A stretch of DNA of 64,000 bases from Vitis vinifera (lineage: Eukaryota > Streptophyta > Magnoliopsida > Vitales > Vitaceae). The stretch spans positions 9,315,001 through 9,379,000 of the forward strand of contig NC_081821.1 in assembly GCF_030704535.1 (NCBI RefSeq), in the 5' to 3' direction. Position 1 is the stretch's first letter. The number at the start of each line of letters is the position of its first letter. The notes beneath the pieces are model-generated. The model worked only from the letters and a program-made list of their open reading frames with translations, made no database searches and had not been told where the DNA came from. The position numbers and the translations under genes are program-made. This document shows positions 23,979 to 35,466 of the stretch, one piece after another.

Positions 23979-26505
23979 TCATTGGGAGGGCTTGCGGCGC
24001 AAATTTTCTTCTTCGCCCGGGGGAATCGAAGGGACATCCCACTTGATACCATGCTTCTTCATGCAGCAACGGTAGCCAAAGAGATACATCTTGTCTACCT
24101 GCTTCTGGTAGTCCGTCTCGAGTTTCTCCTTTTTAGTAGCAAACTCAGCATCCAACTCTTCTTTTTGTGATGATAAGCGCAACTGCAAATCCTCTTTCTG
24201 TTTTTTCTCAATTGACACCTCTGTCCGGAGTTGCCTCACTTCCCCCCTCAGCTTGGCCGTCTCGTTTTCCACCTCATGCAGGCGGGCATCTGTAGCTTCC
24301 TCCCGGCTCTTTGCTTCTGCTAGCTCTATCCGGAAAGCCTCGTTGTCATCATAGGACTTCTTCAAGGCTTCAGCACTCTCTTCAGAGGCTCTCCGGGCAG
24401 CGGATAAGTTGGCTTCAGCCTGCTCCAATCTCGAGCGCAATTCCTCTTCACCGCTCATGAGTTGGGAGACGAAGGCCTTCATGTGATCATAAATCCGCAA
24501 CAGGTCTATAAAAAGATCGTGTTGTCGAACCATGCCGCGAAAACCGCTCACCAGCTGCAGAAAAACCCACAACAAGAAGTTCAAATTACAAGCCATGTAA
24601 AAAGCACACCAGTATGGCAAGAAAAATCAAAGGAGGATAAGTTATACCATTTCCGTCGCTTCAAACATTTTCACTGAAGGCGCATCAACATCTGAGCCGG
24701 ATGGAATCCTTTTCAACATCTCTCCCAACTCCGCATAGCTGAAAGGGCTAGCGGAAGTGCAAGCTGCATCATCAATGGGACTCCTCCCTGACAAGGCACT
24801 AGGTTGTGACTCCTCCCTCGGCTCCAGGCCCCCATCATTCACGGTCGGCTGGATCTCTCCAGGCGAACCCTCATCCGGGACCAGCACCGGGTCGGTTGGG
24901 TTCTCTTCCGCCATCTCCGTGTCACTCTCCTCCTTATGATCCTCCTAGGCGGATGAGCAGCTAACTTCGATGGTTTCCAGAAGAATATCCTGAACCCGCC
25001 CGCTGATGCCAGACTTTAAATCACGGGCCGGGCGAGACCTCCTCGTGGCTGGCCCTTTCACCGGCACAAAGGCAAGGGAGCTCGACTCACAAGGGGGCAA
25101 ACCCTGCCTCTCAACCCCTGTTTCTTCCATTGGAGGCGTCGTAGGAGGCAACGCTTCAACACAAGAGGCCCCATCTACATCCGCGTCCAGAGGGGAAGAA
25201 CCCGGTTGATATACTGAGGTTGCTTCCTCAGCCAAAAGAGCCAGTTGTTCAGCCGCTGGCATTGAAGGCCCCGATCCGTTTAGACACGCGATATGTCCGG
25301 AACCGTTTGAAACAGAAGGCAAGCCGGAGGGAGCTAGAGATTTTATTATTATTCCCTTCACAGGAGTTGGCGATTTTATTACTACTCCCTTTGTGGGAGT
25401 TGGAGCTTTTATTACTTTTCCATTTGTGGGAACCTTCTTCTTCTTTCCCGTTGGGGCGCCAGCAGGAGGAGAGGGTGCGGAGCATTTACCACTAGGGGCT
25501 CTTCGCAAAGTTCCCTCTTGCTTTTTTTCCTCCTGTTCGTTGAGAAGAGCTTTACGTGCCTGGGCGTCTATCTTACGCGCCTCTGTGTAGAATGGGAGAT
25601 CTTTGAGAACGAAATGCTCCCCAAACACTATCTTTTTTGGCAACTTCCTAGGGAGAATATTGATGACGTACGCCTAGGGCTCCCGGACAACGGCCAGCAA
25701 GTTTCGCGCAATAAGCAGCGTTTGATGATGCCTCTCAGCGGCAGTAATCTCAAATAGCTTATTTAGTCGGTCGAAGGACGCTTTTTCCACCCACTCGACT
25801 ACACGACCCCTCTTGTCCGGACCTGCATTATCAGCAACCAAAGATGTTAGCCATCTGATAACCCCAAAATAAGAAAAGCAAACAGACGAACACCGGACAA
25901 ACCCCACAAGCTGCCTTACCCGGAAGCACCAGCGAACGGTTTGGGGAAAACGGTCTCTCCGAATGCTCCAATAGCCCAGCCCAGACACCCCGGACTAATA
26001 CATGTCTCTTAGCTCCTCCCTTCGTCGAATCTGGAAGCTTAGTCACCAATTGGAGAGAAGGCAGGTGGGCAGCCAGGCTGAAAATGTCATTTTTTCCCTT
26101 CTTGAGAGAATAGATGAAAAGAACCTCCAGCAGCGAAAGGTCCAGGTTGAACAGCATGCTCAGAATGCTGCACCCCATCAATACCCGGACCATGTTGGGA
26201 TGGATGTAGGCTAGGGGGATCTGAGTGAAGTGGAGAAATTCTTTGAATAGCAATGGGAGGGGGAACCGGAGCCTAGCATTAAATTGCTCCTTAGTAAAGT
26301 AGATAGCATTGTCCGCGGATTCCTCAGTTGATACGGCCTCTCCGTCCACAAGCTGAACGGACACGCCATTCAGAATGCAGAAGCATTTGCAAAACTCCCG
26401 CACGTTCAGCTTGTCCACGGATTTTTCCGTAGAAACCTCTTCGAATGCATCTTTGCTGCTCTGTCCGGCCGCGCTAGACGAAGCAGCGTCCTTGTTCGTA
26501 GACAT
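23979..26505 (-). pseudogene. Antisense spliced gene of the Tat element (aORF), two stops
   Basis: On the minus strand an ATG at 26505 (MSTNKDAASSS) starts a frame that reads through three exons I infer: 26505-25920, 25822-24648 and 24554-23979. GT/AG edges and phases are compatible, for about 778 codons. Exon 1 carries an aromatic/Leu-rich block (IPLAYIHPNMVRVLMG) like the plant-specific 'putative gypsy type transposon' domain. Exon 2 is Pro/Ser/Lys-rich, with four imperfect repeats of a VIKSPTPVKG type. Exon 3 is a long coiled coil (EELRSRLEQAEANL onward) ending in FGYRCCMKKHGI. Stops TAG near 25673 and 24945 fit CAG to TAG changes. Antisense ORFs after integrase are known in Tat elements; their function is unknown. 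Confidence 0.8.
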
Positions 26506-27220
26506 TTTTTAGAGTGGGGCTGAAACTGAACCTGCACAGCAGAATGCCAACAATAAAAAACAAGGACCCGACCCCATAACCCTAACGGCAAAAACGCTTA
26601 GAAAACCTAACATCACCAGCATCCCCATCCCAACCCTTGGCTCTACCACAAACAAGAATCGGTAGCCCACAAAAGGCGTAGGGGGGCAACAGAAACCCTA
26701 ACTCACCCAAAACACGATCAAAACCCCCAAAACAGCCCTAAAAACCAAGATCGACCCTCAATCGCAAATAGCTTGCCCAACAAGCAAACACAACGAGAAG
26801 GTAGGAATAGAGAACGTACCGAGTGTAAACTGGCAAAATGGAGATGAAGTCCGCGGTGCAATCACCGTCACTAATTGAGTATTGCTAGCAGAAATTAGTT
26901 CTCACTCACAGACGAAGATACACAGAAGGTTGAAGAAAAAGCACTACCAGTAGAAAATACAGAAGAAAAAATGCAAGTGTGAGGGACTCAGTCTGCTATT
27001 TAAAATGAGAGACAGCCCCTCGGTATTCTAACCGCTCAGTCGCGCCATTATTGAAAAGACACGCTGCTTGAGAAATCCCAGAGACGGCGGCTCATCATAA
27101 ATGTTCTTGTTCCTCTTTGCCTCCGCGCACCACATGGCCCAATGAGCACAAAAAGTAACCTCAGTTTCAAAAAACAATCATTTTTAACCCGCCCATTCTG
27201 CCTAGGCAAAATCGGTAAGT
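26506..27220 (+). other. Tat element 3' internal non-coding region
   Basis: Lies between the start of the antisense gene and the polypurine tract. On the minus strand it would hold the promoter and leader of the antisense gene; a TATA-like TATTTAAAATG reversed at about 26996-27006 is a candidate. No sense-strand gene. Confidence 0.5.
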
Positions 27221-27234
27221 TAAAAGGGGGGCAT
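27221..27234 (+). other. Polypurine tract
   Basis: TAAAAGGGGGGCAT immediately precedes the TG of the 3' LTR. This is the expected plus-strand priming site. Confidence 0.85.
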
Positions 27235-27904
27235 TGTAGGGACCCCTCCCCTCCCCCTGATGACACGTGGCGCGCCTTGCTGTCCGGAGCAACTCCATCC
27301 GGACTCCCTAAAGAGGGACACATGGTGCGCTCCCCTATCCGGACTTCCTCAGGAAGAGACACATGGCACTCGCAAGCATCACGTCCGGACGATAGCATAT
27401 CCTATCTGGATATGATGTCCGGATCGTTGACTAAAGTAAGTAAGTCTTACTACGTCATTCCGACAGCCTGCCACAGCCCACATTCTGCCACCTGCAGAGC
27501 GAAAGGACAGGAATGATGGCAAGTCACCTCCCACGATTTCTGATAGTCGCGGCGCCTCCCACAATCTCTAACAGCCGCCCGTAGAGTGATGATGGCCCTG
27601 CCACCACCTAGAGGCATCATGATGAGCCAAAAAGTCTCCCTACCATTAAAGAGGGAAGCAGAGCTCCTAATACTATATATATATATATGGACCTTCACAC
27701 AAGGAGGAAGGTAAGCTTGCTATACCTAGTAAAATGTCAACTGCTTAATCTCTCTAATCATGGCTAACAAAACCATCAGAGGGTGTGTTCGGACACCCTG
27801 TCCGGACATCTTTTGCAGGGACAACTGAACCAGAACTCTATCTTGGTTGAAAACGTGCGTCCATTTGGCAGCTACGTGGATCATCGGGACGCAAGGCCTC
27901 AACA
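27235..27904 (+). repeat. 3' LTR of the Tat Gypsy element (670 bp)
   Basis: Begins TGTAGGGACCCC and ends GGCCTCAACA. It aligns end to end with the 5' LTR with about 48 substitutions, of which I count only three transversions, and a 6-bp TATATA expansion at about 27676-27688. Confidence 0.93.
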
Positions 27905-29612
27905 ATACTTGTTTTTTTAACTTAATACTAAATGTAATATGCTTTCAAATTTTAAATTATTTGTTTTCAACTTTTTTCTTTTTATTTTTTTTACTTAAAG
28001 CTTTTTTTTTTTAAATATTTTGATTGAATAAAAAATGTCAAAATATTTGATTTTTTAATGAATGCTAAAAATAAATTTTTAAAACAATCAAAACACAACT
28101 TTCACCCTATTAATACTTAATATTTAATATAAAAAAATGAATAACTTAATATTTAATATTATTAAGTTTTATTTAGAGTTAAATTAAATTAAATTCTATT
28201 TAGATTTAAATATAAAAACAAATTACACCTTAATATATAAAATATTTGTTTTTCTTAATTTTAAGATATTTATTATTTCTTTCTTTCTTTCTTTGTATAA
28301 CTCAAATCAAACTCTTGTATAAACTTTTGAAAAGAAATAATAAAACTCGACTATTGAATTTCACTTCCCTTACCTCTTTTAATATTTATACATATTAAAT
28401 ATCACGGTGAAATTCCTTTATTTATTTATTTATTTTTAAATGTTATAATTATTCAGAAGGCCTTTTGATTGATGTTTCCCATTTAGTTTTCTCCTACATG
28501 ACTTAGATGGCATTTGAAATATTGTTAAACCCAAGGGTGGATAAATTAAGTTAGATCTCATAGATATATCTTTGTGAGTTCAATTCAAAATTAGTAATAA
28601 AAAAGTTTAAAATTGAAATTTGATGCAATTTGAATGTTTTACATAATACCCTTTATTATTTTAAAGTCATGAATAGAATGTACCTTACTTGGGATTTTCT
28701 AATTGCATAGTGTCAAATCCTTACCTAGAAAGTTATATATGTCAATTAGAAAAAATTGAAATGTCAAAAATATAGTTAGACAAATATTAAATAGGAAACA
28801 TTATTTATGATTAATTTGCACCCAATCATGTAGATATCATTTTTTTTTTTTACCTGAAATGACCCTTACATCTTTAAAACGTGTTTATGGGGTTAAAGAG
28901 ACTCATATTTATACAATGTCAAAACTTCTCTTATCCGATGTAGGATATTACAAACACCATCATGCAAATACAATGTCCTCATTGTGTCCCATGAAATTGT
29001 GAGGGTCAAATATATAGACACTCCGCCAAACAAACTCTCACATCGGGATTGGGGATTGAGTCTTGATACCATTTACAATAATCTACACTCAATCGTATAG
29101 ATATTGTCTGTTTTTTATTCAAATAAGTCATTGCAGTTTTAAAACATGTTTATAGGGTTAAGAAGAATTCATACTTATATAGCACAAATTTTCCTATCTG
29201 ATGTGAAATATCACGTCATTGAGGTGTAATAATATAACTCTTAAATTTGAAAATTAATTACCCAAATGATGACTTTTAAAATAGGTCTCATATCTTAGAA
29301 TTCGTCTATAAGACATGACATTCAATATCATAAAAGATTTAATTTATCCTTATAAATACTAATTGATTTTCAAATGAAATTGTCAAAATCCAATGCGACA
29401 TGAAATTTGAAAACCACCAAGATTATAGACTTATAAATTAAGATATATTCGTTACATCCTCTAAATTGATAATTATAAAAATCATATTATTTCAATGAAT
29501 TTCTACCACTTTTAATGATAAATATTATTTTCTCATAGGTGTTTATTTGCCACAATTAATGTTGTTACCATGCCACAATCGACACAATACAATAAAAGGA
29601 TGGAGAACATGT
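27905..29612. other. AT-rich spacer with a diverged 250-bp repeat
   Basis: Begins with the right target duplication ATACT (27905-27909). Two related blocks occur at about 28815-28950 and 29085-29215: each has 'GTAGATAT...TTTAAAAC(G/A)(T/A)GTTTAT(G/A)GGGTTA...GATGT(A/G)(G/A)...ATATTAC/ATATCAC'. Motifs of the form CCGATGTAGGATATTACA are widespread in plant repeats. No gene is supported. Confidence 0.45.
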
Positions 29613-29620
29613 CCTCCAAG
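29613..29620. repeat. 8-bp target duplication of the hAT element, left
   Basis: CCTCCAAG, identical to 34858-34865 at the other end. Eight bases is the hAT-superfamily length. Confidence 0.93.
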
Positions 29621-29945
29621 CATGGATTGAAAAATCGGAAAATGTCGCCGATATTTCGGAGAAATATCGGTTATCGGGCGGCATCGAAACGATAATCGGC
29701 ACCGATTATCGATTGACGGAAAAATCGGCCAAAAATCGGCAAAATCGCCGATATATCGACGAAATATCGGTGGAGGACCGAAAAATCGGCGAAACATCGG
29801 CGAGTGGAGCCACGCGCGGCGAAGACGACAGAGGACAGCAAAAAATCGGCGATTAATCGGTAAAATCGGCGATTTTTTGCCGATAAAATCGCGATAAATA
29901 GGCGATTTTTTGAAAAAATCGGCGATTTTTTTGAAGATTCCCTGC
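29621..29945. repeat. Left subterminal ATCGG array of the hAT element
   Basis: I count 13 ATCGG and 4 CCGAT in about 325 bp, often as AAAATCGGCGAT. Subterminal short repeats are known binding sites for plant hAT transposases, so this is the likely transposase landing array. It is GC-richer than the flanks and contains many CpGs. Confidence 0.8.
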
Positions 29946-30205
29946 TTTTGATCTGACGGCCAATTTTGAATTTTTGAGGATCTGATGGCCCAGATTTCAC
30001 CCGTGTATGTAAAGGCCTCCAACGGTCAGATTTGTGATCCAATGGTGGAAAATCAATCTTGACTTTATCCAAGGGCTATGGAGTGTTTCCAACGGTTATA
30101 TGAAGATCTAATGGTGAAATTTGAACCAAATTTTGATCCAACGGTTAAAATTAATTTATAACGGCTAGTTTGACCATCCAACGGCTAGTTTGACCAAAAA
30201 AATTC

Positions 30206-30327
30206 CTATAAATACCCACATTCCATTTCATTTCATACATCAAAATTCTTATATGATCTAGCAAAAATTTTTTATTTTGAAAATTTGGTGGTGAAGGGGA
30301 TTAACTCCAAGTCAAAGGCTAATTAAG
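30206..30327 (+). promoter_or_regulatory. Transposase promoter and leader exon
   Basis: CCTATAAATACCCAC (30206-30220) is a good TATA box. About 30 bp on, a leader exon would start and end at 30327 before GTATGT. The leader intron would run to the AG at 30827-30828, three bases before the ATG at 30832. Inferred from consensus sites only. Confidence 0.65.
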
Positions 30328-30430
30328 GTATGTCTTACCTTTTATAAAATTTATTTTATTATGCATAATTAAATTTTATTTGTTATATATAGTTTAATTG
30401 ATATTTTCTAATTCATATGGAAATGTAATT

Positions 30431-30780
30431 GTAATGTTTATCTATTTCATATATGCATAATTCAATTTTAATTTTTATTAGTAATGATTCTTATCAATTT
30501 CATGAATATGCAAATTTAATTTATTTTAATTTAATTTAATTCTTATCAAAATTTTATTGTAATGTTTATCTATTTCATATATGCATAATTCATTTTTAAT
30601 TTTAATTTTTATTAGTAGTGATTCTTATCAATTTCATGAATATGCAAATTTAATTTATTTTAATTCTTATCAAAATTTTATTGTAATGTTTATCTATTTC
30701 ATATATGCATAATTCAATTTTAATTTCAATTTTTATTAGTTCTTATCAATTTCATGCATATTAAATTTCTTACATGTTTT
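30431..30780. repeat. Three tandem copies (~125 bp) in the transposase leader intron
   Basis: The unit GTAATGTTTATCTATTTCAT...starts at 30431, 30559 and 30683, with periods 128 and 124. The third copy is incomplete. Copies are highly similar, so the duplication is young relative to the element. Confidence 0.85.
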
Positions 30781-30831
30781 ATCTTTAATAATTTTAAATT
30801 TGATATTAGTTTCATAATTCAATTTTAGAAA

Positions 30832-33800
30832 ATGGCTAGTGAAAGCGGTACCATGGGTCGAGATCCTTGTTGGAAATATTGTACACCTATGGAAGGGAAC
30901 AAAAATGGAACAATATGCAATTACTGTGGGTTGGCAATAAAGAGTGGTGGGATTACTCGTTTTAAATTTCACCTATCACATACAGACCCTAATTCAAATA
31001 CAAAAAAGTGTCCTAACGTGCCTCCAGAAGTGAAACAAGAAATAAGACGACTTATAGAGCAAAGAAATAAGGCAAAAGCGAAGAAAGCTGTTGATATAGA
31101 AGAGATTCGAGCAGAACTGCGAGACACAATGGGAAGAAGACATAGGCATTTAATTGATGAGGACGATGAGGAGAACCTTGGTGGTGATGGTGGTGGTGAT
31201 GATGGTGGTGGTGGTGGTGGTGGTGATGATGATGATGATGGAGATGATGATGTGTATATGTATCCGGCTGACATGCACCCTGATGAGCGACATGCTTATA
31301 GAGAGGCAGTTCGAGCATCAAAAGCTGCTGAATGGAATCGACAACAACAAGAACATTTTATAAAAGGCAAAAGAAAAACAGGTATAATATTAATTTGAAT
31401 TATTACTGTTTCTTATCAACTTTATCAATAATATTAAATTAACATATATGTTTAATTTTAATAATTATAATAGGCGAGTCTTCACATCCAACCAATCCAA
31501 CAACAAGGCAAATGCGAAAATCGCAAAGTGTTCGATATTCAGATGCATCACTGCCTGATGCACCCTCATTGTACAAATCTTCAGCAGCAAGACAGAAAAC
31601 TGTAAAAAATCTTTTCAAAGGTGGTGCCATCAAGGAAACCATGGGACGTTTGATCAGTAAGTTCTTCATATATGAGAGTGTTCCGCCAAGTAAAGCAGAC
31701 TCTCACCACTTCAAGAACATGATTGTTGGTGCACAACAAGCAGGTAATTACTATAATTTTAAAAGTTGTATTTATTTGAACAATATCATTACTATTTATA
31801 TAGTATGATTGACACAAATGTTCTTATATGTTTTAATTATATATGGATGGTAGGTATGGGTATAGAACCGCCGTCTCCTTATGAAATCAAACACAAGTAT
31901 TTGGATATGGAGTACAAAGACATGGAAGCTTATGTCAATATTCAAAGAGAAAAGTGGAAGACTTATGGATGCACGATTATGTCTGACGGATGGACTGGGC
32001 CCACGAAATTAAGCATAATTAATTTCATGGTATATTCAAAAGGTAGCACAATCTTCCTCAAATCCGTTGATGCATCAAATAATATAAAGGACAACAAATA
32101 CATATATGGTTTGTTGAAGGATGTGATCAAGGAAGTTGGCAAACAAAATGTGGTCCAAATAGTTACAGATAATGGGTCGGCATTCGTGAAGGCGGGGAAG
32201 TTGTTAATGAAGAAATACAATCTTTATTGGACTCCGTGTGCAGCACATTGCATCGACTTAATGTTCGAAGACATCGGTAAAAGGACGAGTGTTGCAGATC
32301 TGATTACAAAGGCTCGAAAGATAACCAACTTCATTTATAACCATAGTTGGTTGCTTGCACAGATGCGGAAGGTGTGTGGTGGAGACATAGTTCGTCCTGG
32401 AGCAACAAGATTTGCAACCAATTATATAGCCCTTGACAGTCTTTTGAAAAAGAAAGCAAACTTGAAGAAAGTGTTTATCAGTGATGAATGGGCACAACAC
32501 AACTTAAGTCGCACATTAATCGGCAAAGAGGTTGAATCACTTATGTTTGACCATGCGTACTGGGAAAGAGTGGGAAAGTTAGTGTCAATATATGAGGCGC
32601 TATACACAGTTCTTCGCATTGTCGATTCAGAAGTTGTTCCTACAATGCCATTTGTGTACGAATTGATTCGAGTTATGAAAGAGAACCTCATTCGACTTAA
32701 TGCTAAAGAATGGGTGTTAGAAATAATTGCAGATCGTTGGGATAGAACTCTTAAACATCCTCTTCATGCAGCAGGTAAGTATTATTCATCTTTGAAATTT
32801 ATTGGTATTTAATATGTTTCTTTCATAAAATTCTAATTTTACATTTCTACTTTACTATTGTAGCATTCTTTCTTAATCCAAGATTTCAATATAAACGTGG
32901 AGTTGGTACTGATCCTGATCTACTTCAAGCTGTTCATGAAGTCTTTGCGAAATTAGATCCTACATCAGAAGGTCTTAGTCAATTTGGAAATGAGGTAAAT
33001 TATTAGAGTTATAATATAAATTAAATAATTGAATTTCATTTACTCAACTTTTTCACTTTCAATTATTTAATATGTAGATTATACTATTCCGAGATGCAAA
33101 AAGAGGATTCGGTGATCGAGCAGCGATTGCTTCGAGGTCAGAAATGGTTCCCGGTGAGTATTATTTGTGAAATAATAATTCATTTCATTAGCATATTATT
33201 GTAACTTTCCAATATAAGTATTGATATCATTTATTTGGTTGTAGCTGAATGGTGGTTCATGTATGGACATCACGCTCCTACATTAAGAAGGTTGGCCATC
33301 AAGGTTTTATCGCAAACTGCATCATCTTCAGCTTGTGAGAGAAATTGGAGCACGTTTGCCTTAATTCATACAAAACAAAGAAATCGGCTTGCTTACCCGA
33401 TGCTCCAACAATTAGTTTTCTGTTATTATAACATGAAACTAAAGATACGTGACATGGAAGCAGAACAAGACAAAGTTGCAGAGAAAGATTACCTCGATTT
33501 ACTTGACATTGCAACTGAGGTTGGTGAAGAAGAAGATAACCAATTGTTTCAATGGGTTAGACCTCTTCATCTAGATGATGAAGATGGAAATCCCGACCCA
33601 CGAATTGCCGCACATGTCCGAGAAGCAGGTGTTGATGTTGATCGAGTGTTATCCGAAGAAGTTCATACTGATAGTTTCAGCCAAGACACGAGAGATTCAT
33701 TTCAACAAGGAATTTCTCAGCCGGCAGTCACTTCTCGACCTTCTTTTGACTCCACGAGTGTTGAACATAGTAGTAGACCTAGTGCTACTGGTACTTCTGC

Positions 33801-34464
33801 TTCCGGTTATGATGGTTCAAGAGGAGAGGGGACCAATGATGGTAGCGACCCTGGAAATGATGAAGGGGATGTTAGACAACAACAACAAAGTGGACAACCA
33901 TTGGCATTTACTTGTGAAGATGATTTCACACATTGTACTCAAGATGAAGACCACGGCTCTAGAAGAGCCGGTCCAGGTGTTGGAGCCATTGGAAAGCCAT
34001 ATAGAGGAAGACAACGAAGGATGATGCCATACAACGAGGACTCATTGTCGGCCAGTTTTGAGTCGATGAGTGTAGAGACTCAATTCAGTGATTCATCAAA
34101 CGAAGCCAACATTTATGCCCCTTATGCAATGAGTTATGGTCAGCCTCCTCAAAATCTTTCAAGTTCCACTGATGAAGAGTATGAAAGGTATAACTATCCT
34201 TCTTCCACACAAATGCCATACTACCTTCCACATCAGCTGCAACAACAAGGATTTCAAACGAGCACATGGGAAAACCCTGGATTTCCTATCCATGGACAAG
34301 TTGTTGGTAGGACTCAAGAAATTTATGCATGGCATGTTCGTACATACAATCAATACTATCGAAACTCCATGTCCTGGTATGAATATTGTCTTCAACAAGA
34401 TGGGCTCCCTTCATCTAACAATAACAATATGATGGAACCACATCGATCTTCATTTTGGTATTAA
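30832..34464 (+). CDS. hAT transposase, 6 coding exons, 1055 aa, intact
   Basis: Exons: 30832-31381, 31474-31743, 31854-32774, 32864-32994, 33078-33153, 33245-34464. All introns are GT-AG and phases agree; total 1056 codons with stop. Residues ~10-65 form a BED-type zinc finger (CNYC ... TRFKFHLSH). Residues ~115-140 are a Gly/Asp tract. Residues ~274-430 match the DUF659/hAT core, with catalytic candidates Asp318 (SDGW) and Asp379 (VTDNGS). The C-terminal dimerisation block follows (residues ~650-720: WWFMYG, SQTASSSACERNWS), with Glu681 as third catalytic candidate. A ~330-residue hydrophilic, Gln/Ser-rich tail extends beyond the dimer domain. It excises and reinserts the element in the nucleus. 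Residue assignments follow the general hAT pattern and were not aligned to a structure. Confidence 0.92.
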
Positions 34465-34613
34465 GGACCATTGCAATGTCATATGTATTATGTTTATGTG
34501 TAAATTGTTTTCATTTAATGAAATCAAATATTTCTTAACTCAATTCTAACTTTCTAAGTGTACAATTCCAAATTTCATATTTTTTATTCTTCAAATCCAA
34601 GTATCGTAAACTA

Positions 34614-34857
34614 TTTACCGATATTTTTTTCTTTGACCATATTTATGTCAATTACACTTATAAAATAACTTTAACATGCATATTCTTGCTTATTTTATCA
34701 TTCTTTGGCTTTTTTTAAGCATTCCCATCAATTTTGGATAATTTTTGTCTCACCGATATTTGATGAAAAATATCCACCGATATTTCTCCGATATTTCCGA
34801 TATATCCGTAAAATCCAAGTACCGATATATCCGTGTTTACCGATATTTCAATCCTTG
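34614..34857. repeat. Right subterminal CCGAT array of the hAT element
   Basis: Seven CCGAT and no ATCGG, mostly as CCGATATTT or CCGATATAT. The orientation is inverted relative to the left array, as expected for mirrored transposase sites. Confidence 0.8.
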
Positions 34858-34865
34858 CCTCCAAG
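34858..34865. repeat. 8-bp target duplication of the hAT element, right
   Basis: CCTCCAAG, a perfect match to 29613-29620. Confidence 0.93.
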
Positions 34866-35466
34866 GGGTTTTGGGTCTGGCTATGAAGTATGGGCATTTT
34901 ATGATGATAAATGCTAAAAATCTTATCCTATCCATCTCTTTATTACCTCAAAATCAAAGAGGATTTCAAATCCACCAAATTTCAACTAAAAAATCAATTA
35001 TAAAAAATAAAAAATAATGTTAAAACATCTCCATTGAAACATCAAATATTATTATTTTAATATAAAATTTATTAAATAAAATTTACTTGTTAGGTAATCT
35101 AATTGGTCAAGATGAATATTGAGAACAGTGATTTCGCTAAATGACATATCGTCATAGATTTGAATCATATTATTGGTAATACTTTACATTTACCTCCTGA
35201 TTGATGTAGGAGGATCAGCATATCGAGGTTTAGGTCTCCATAAAAAGTCTTAAGAACTTGGCATGAAAGTTTACTCATTTATAAATAAATAAATAGATAA
35301 AAAGAAAAAGAAAATTGTTAAACAAAATTTAAAATTGTGAGATTTTAAACTCATACAAAAGATAATTACTTCAAATAAGAGAAAATAAATTCAAAATATG
35401 TCGTGCCACGTAGCAATACTATCATTTCAACACGTACTCGTAAGAATGTCGACATTATCTCTACCC
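34866..35466. other. AT-rich upstream region of the UBC gene
   Basis: No gene is supported. It contains a CCACGTAG element at 35405-35412, a G-box-like core, shortly before the TATA box. Confidence 0.4.

Larger units (their letters stand above)
17614..27904 (+). mobile_element. Full-length Tat-type Gypsy LTR retrotransposon (10.3 kb)
   Basis: Order: 5' LTR, PBS, gag, pol (protease, RT, RNase H, integrase), a long 3' region with antisense reading frames, PPT, 3' LTR. The order RT-RNase H-integrase is the Gypsy order. The gag/protease sequence style, the size and the antisense gene after integrase place it in the Tat lineage, which is known to carry extra ORFs. Comparing LTRs by eye I count about 48 substitutions over about 664 bp plus one 6-bp indel, so it is an old insertion. 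Around 45 of the substitutions are transitions. The coding frames contain many stops but few frameshifts, so the element can no longer make its proteins. Confidence 0.93.
29621..34857 (+). mobile_element. Autonomous hAT transposon (5237 bp), structurally complete
   Basis: It is flanked by a perfect 8-bp duplication. The ends are short inverted repeats: CATGGATTGAAAAATCGG at the left, and CAAGGATTGAAATATCGG when the right end is read inward. Both ends carry dense arrays of ATCGG/CCGAT motifs. Between them lie a promoter, a 5' leader intron and a six-exon transposase gene with no stop or frameshift visible. Everything a hAT element needs is present. Whether it moves today cannot be told from sequence alone. 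Confidence 0.93.

Noticed and set aside
28815-29215. Possible tRNA or SINE in the repeated block with CCGATGTAGGATATTACA
   Set aside because: No cloverleaf or A/B box pair could be drawn, and no A-tail or target duplication was found. Left as an unassigned repeat.
29543-30072. Overlapping minus-strand frames of 159 and 133 codons at the hAT left end
   Set aside because: They are produced by the ATCGG-rich subterminal array, giving Phe/Arg/Asp-like periodic peptides; no start context or splice partner.
30969-31321. Minus-strand frames rich in His, Ser and Pro at 31.0-31.3 kb
   Set aside because: They are the complement of the Gly/Asp-coding GATGGTGGT repeat in the transposase first exon; a histidine-rich protein is not supported.
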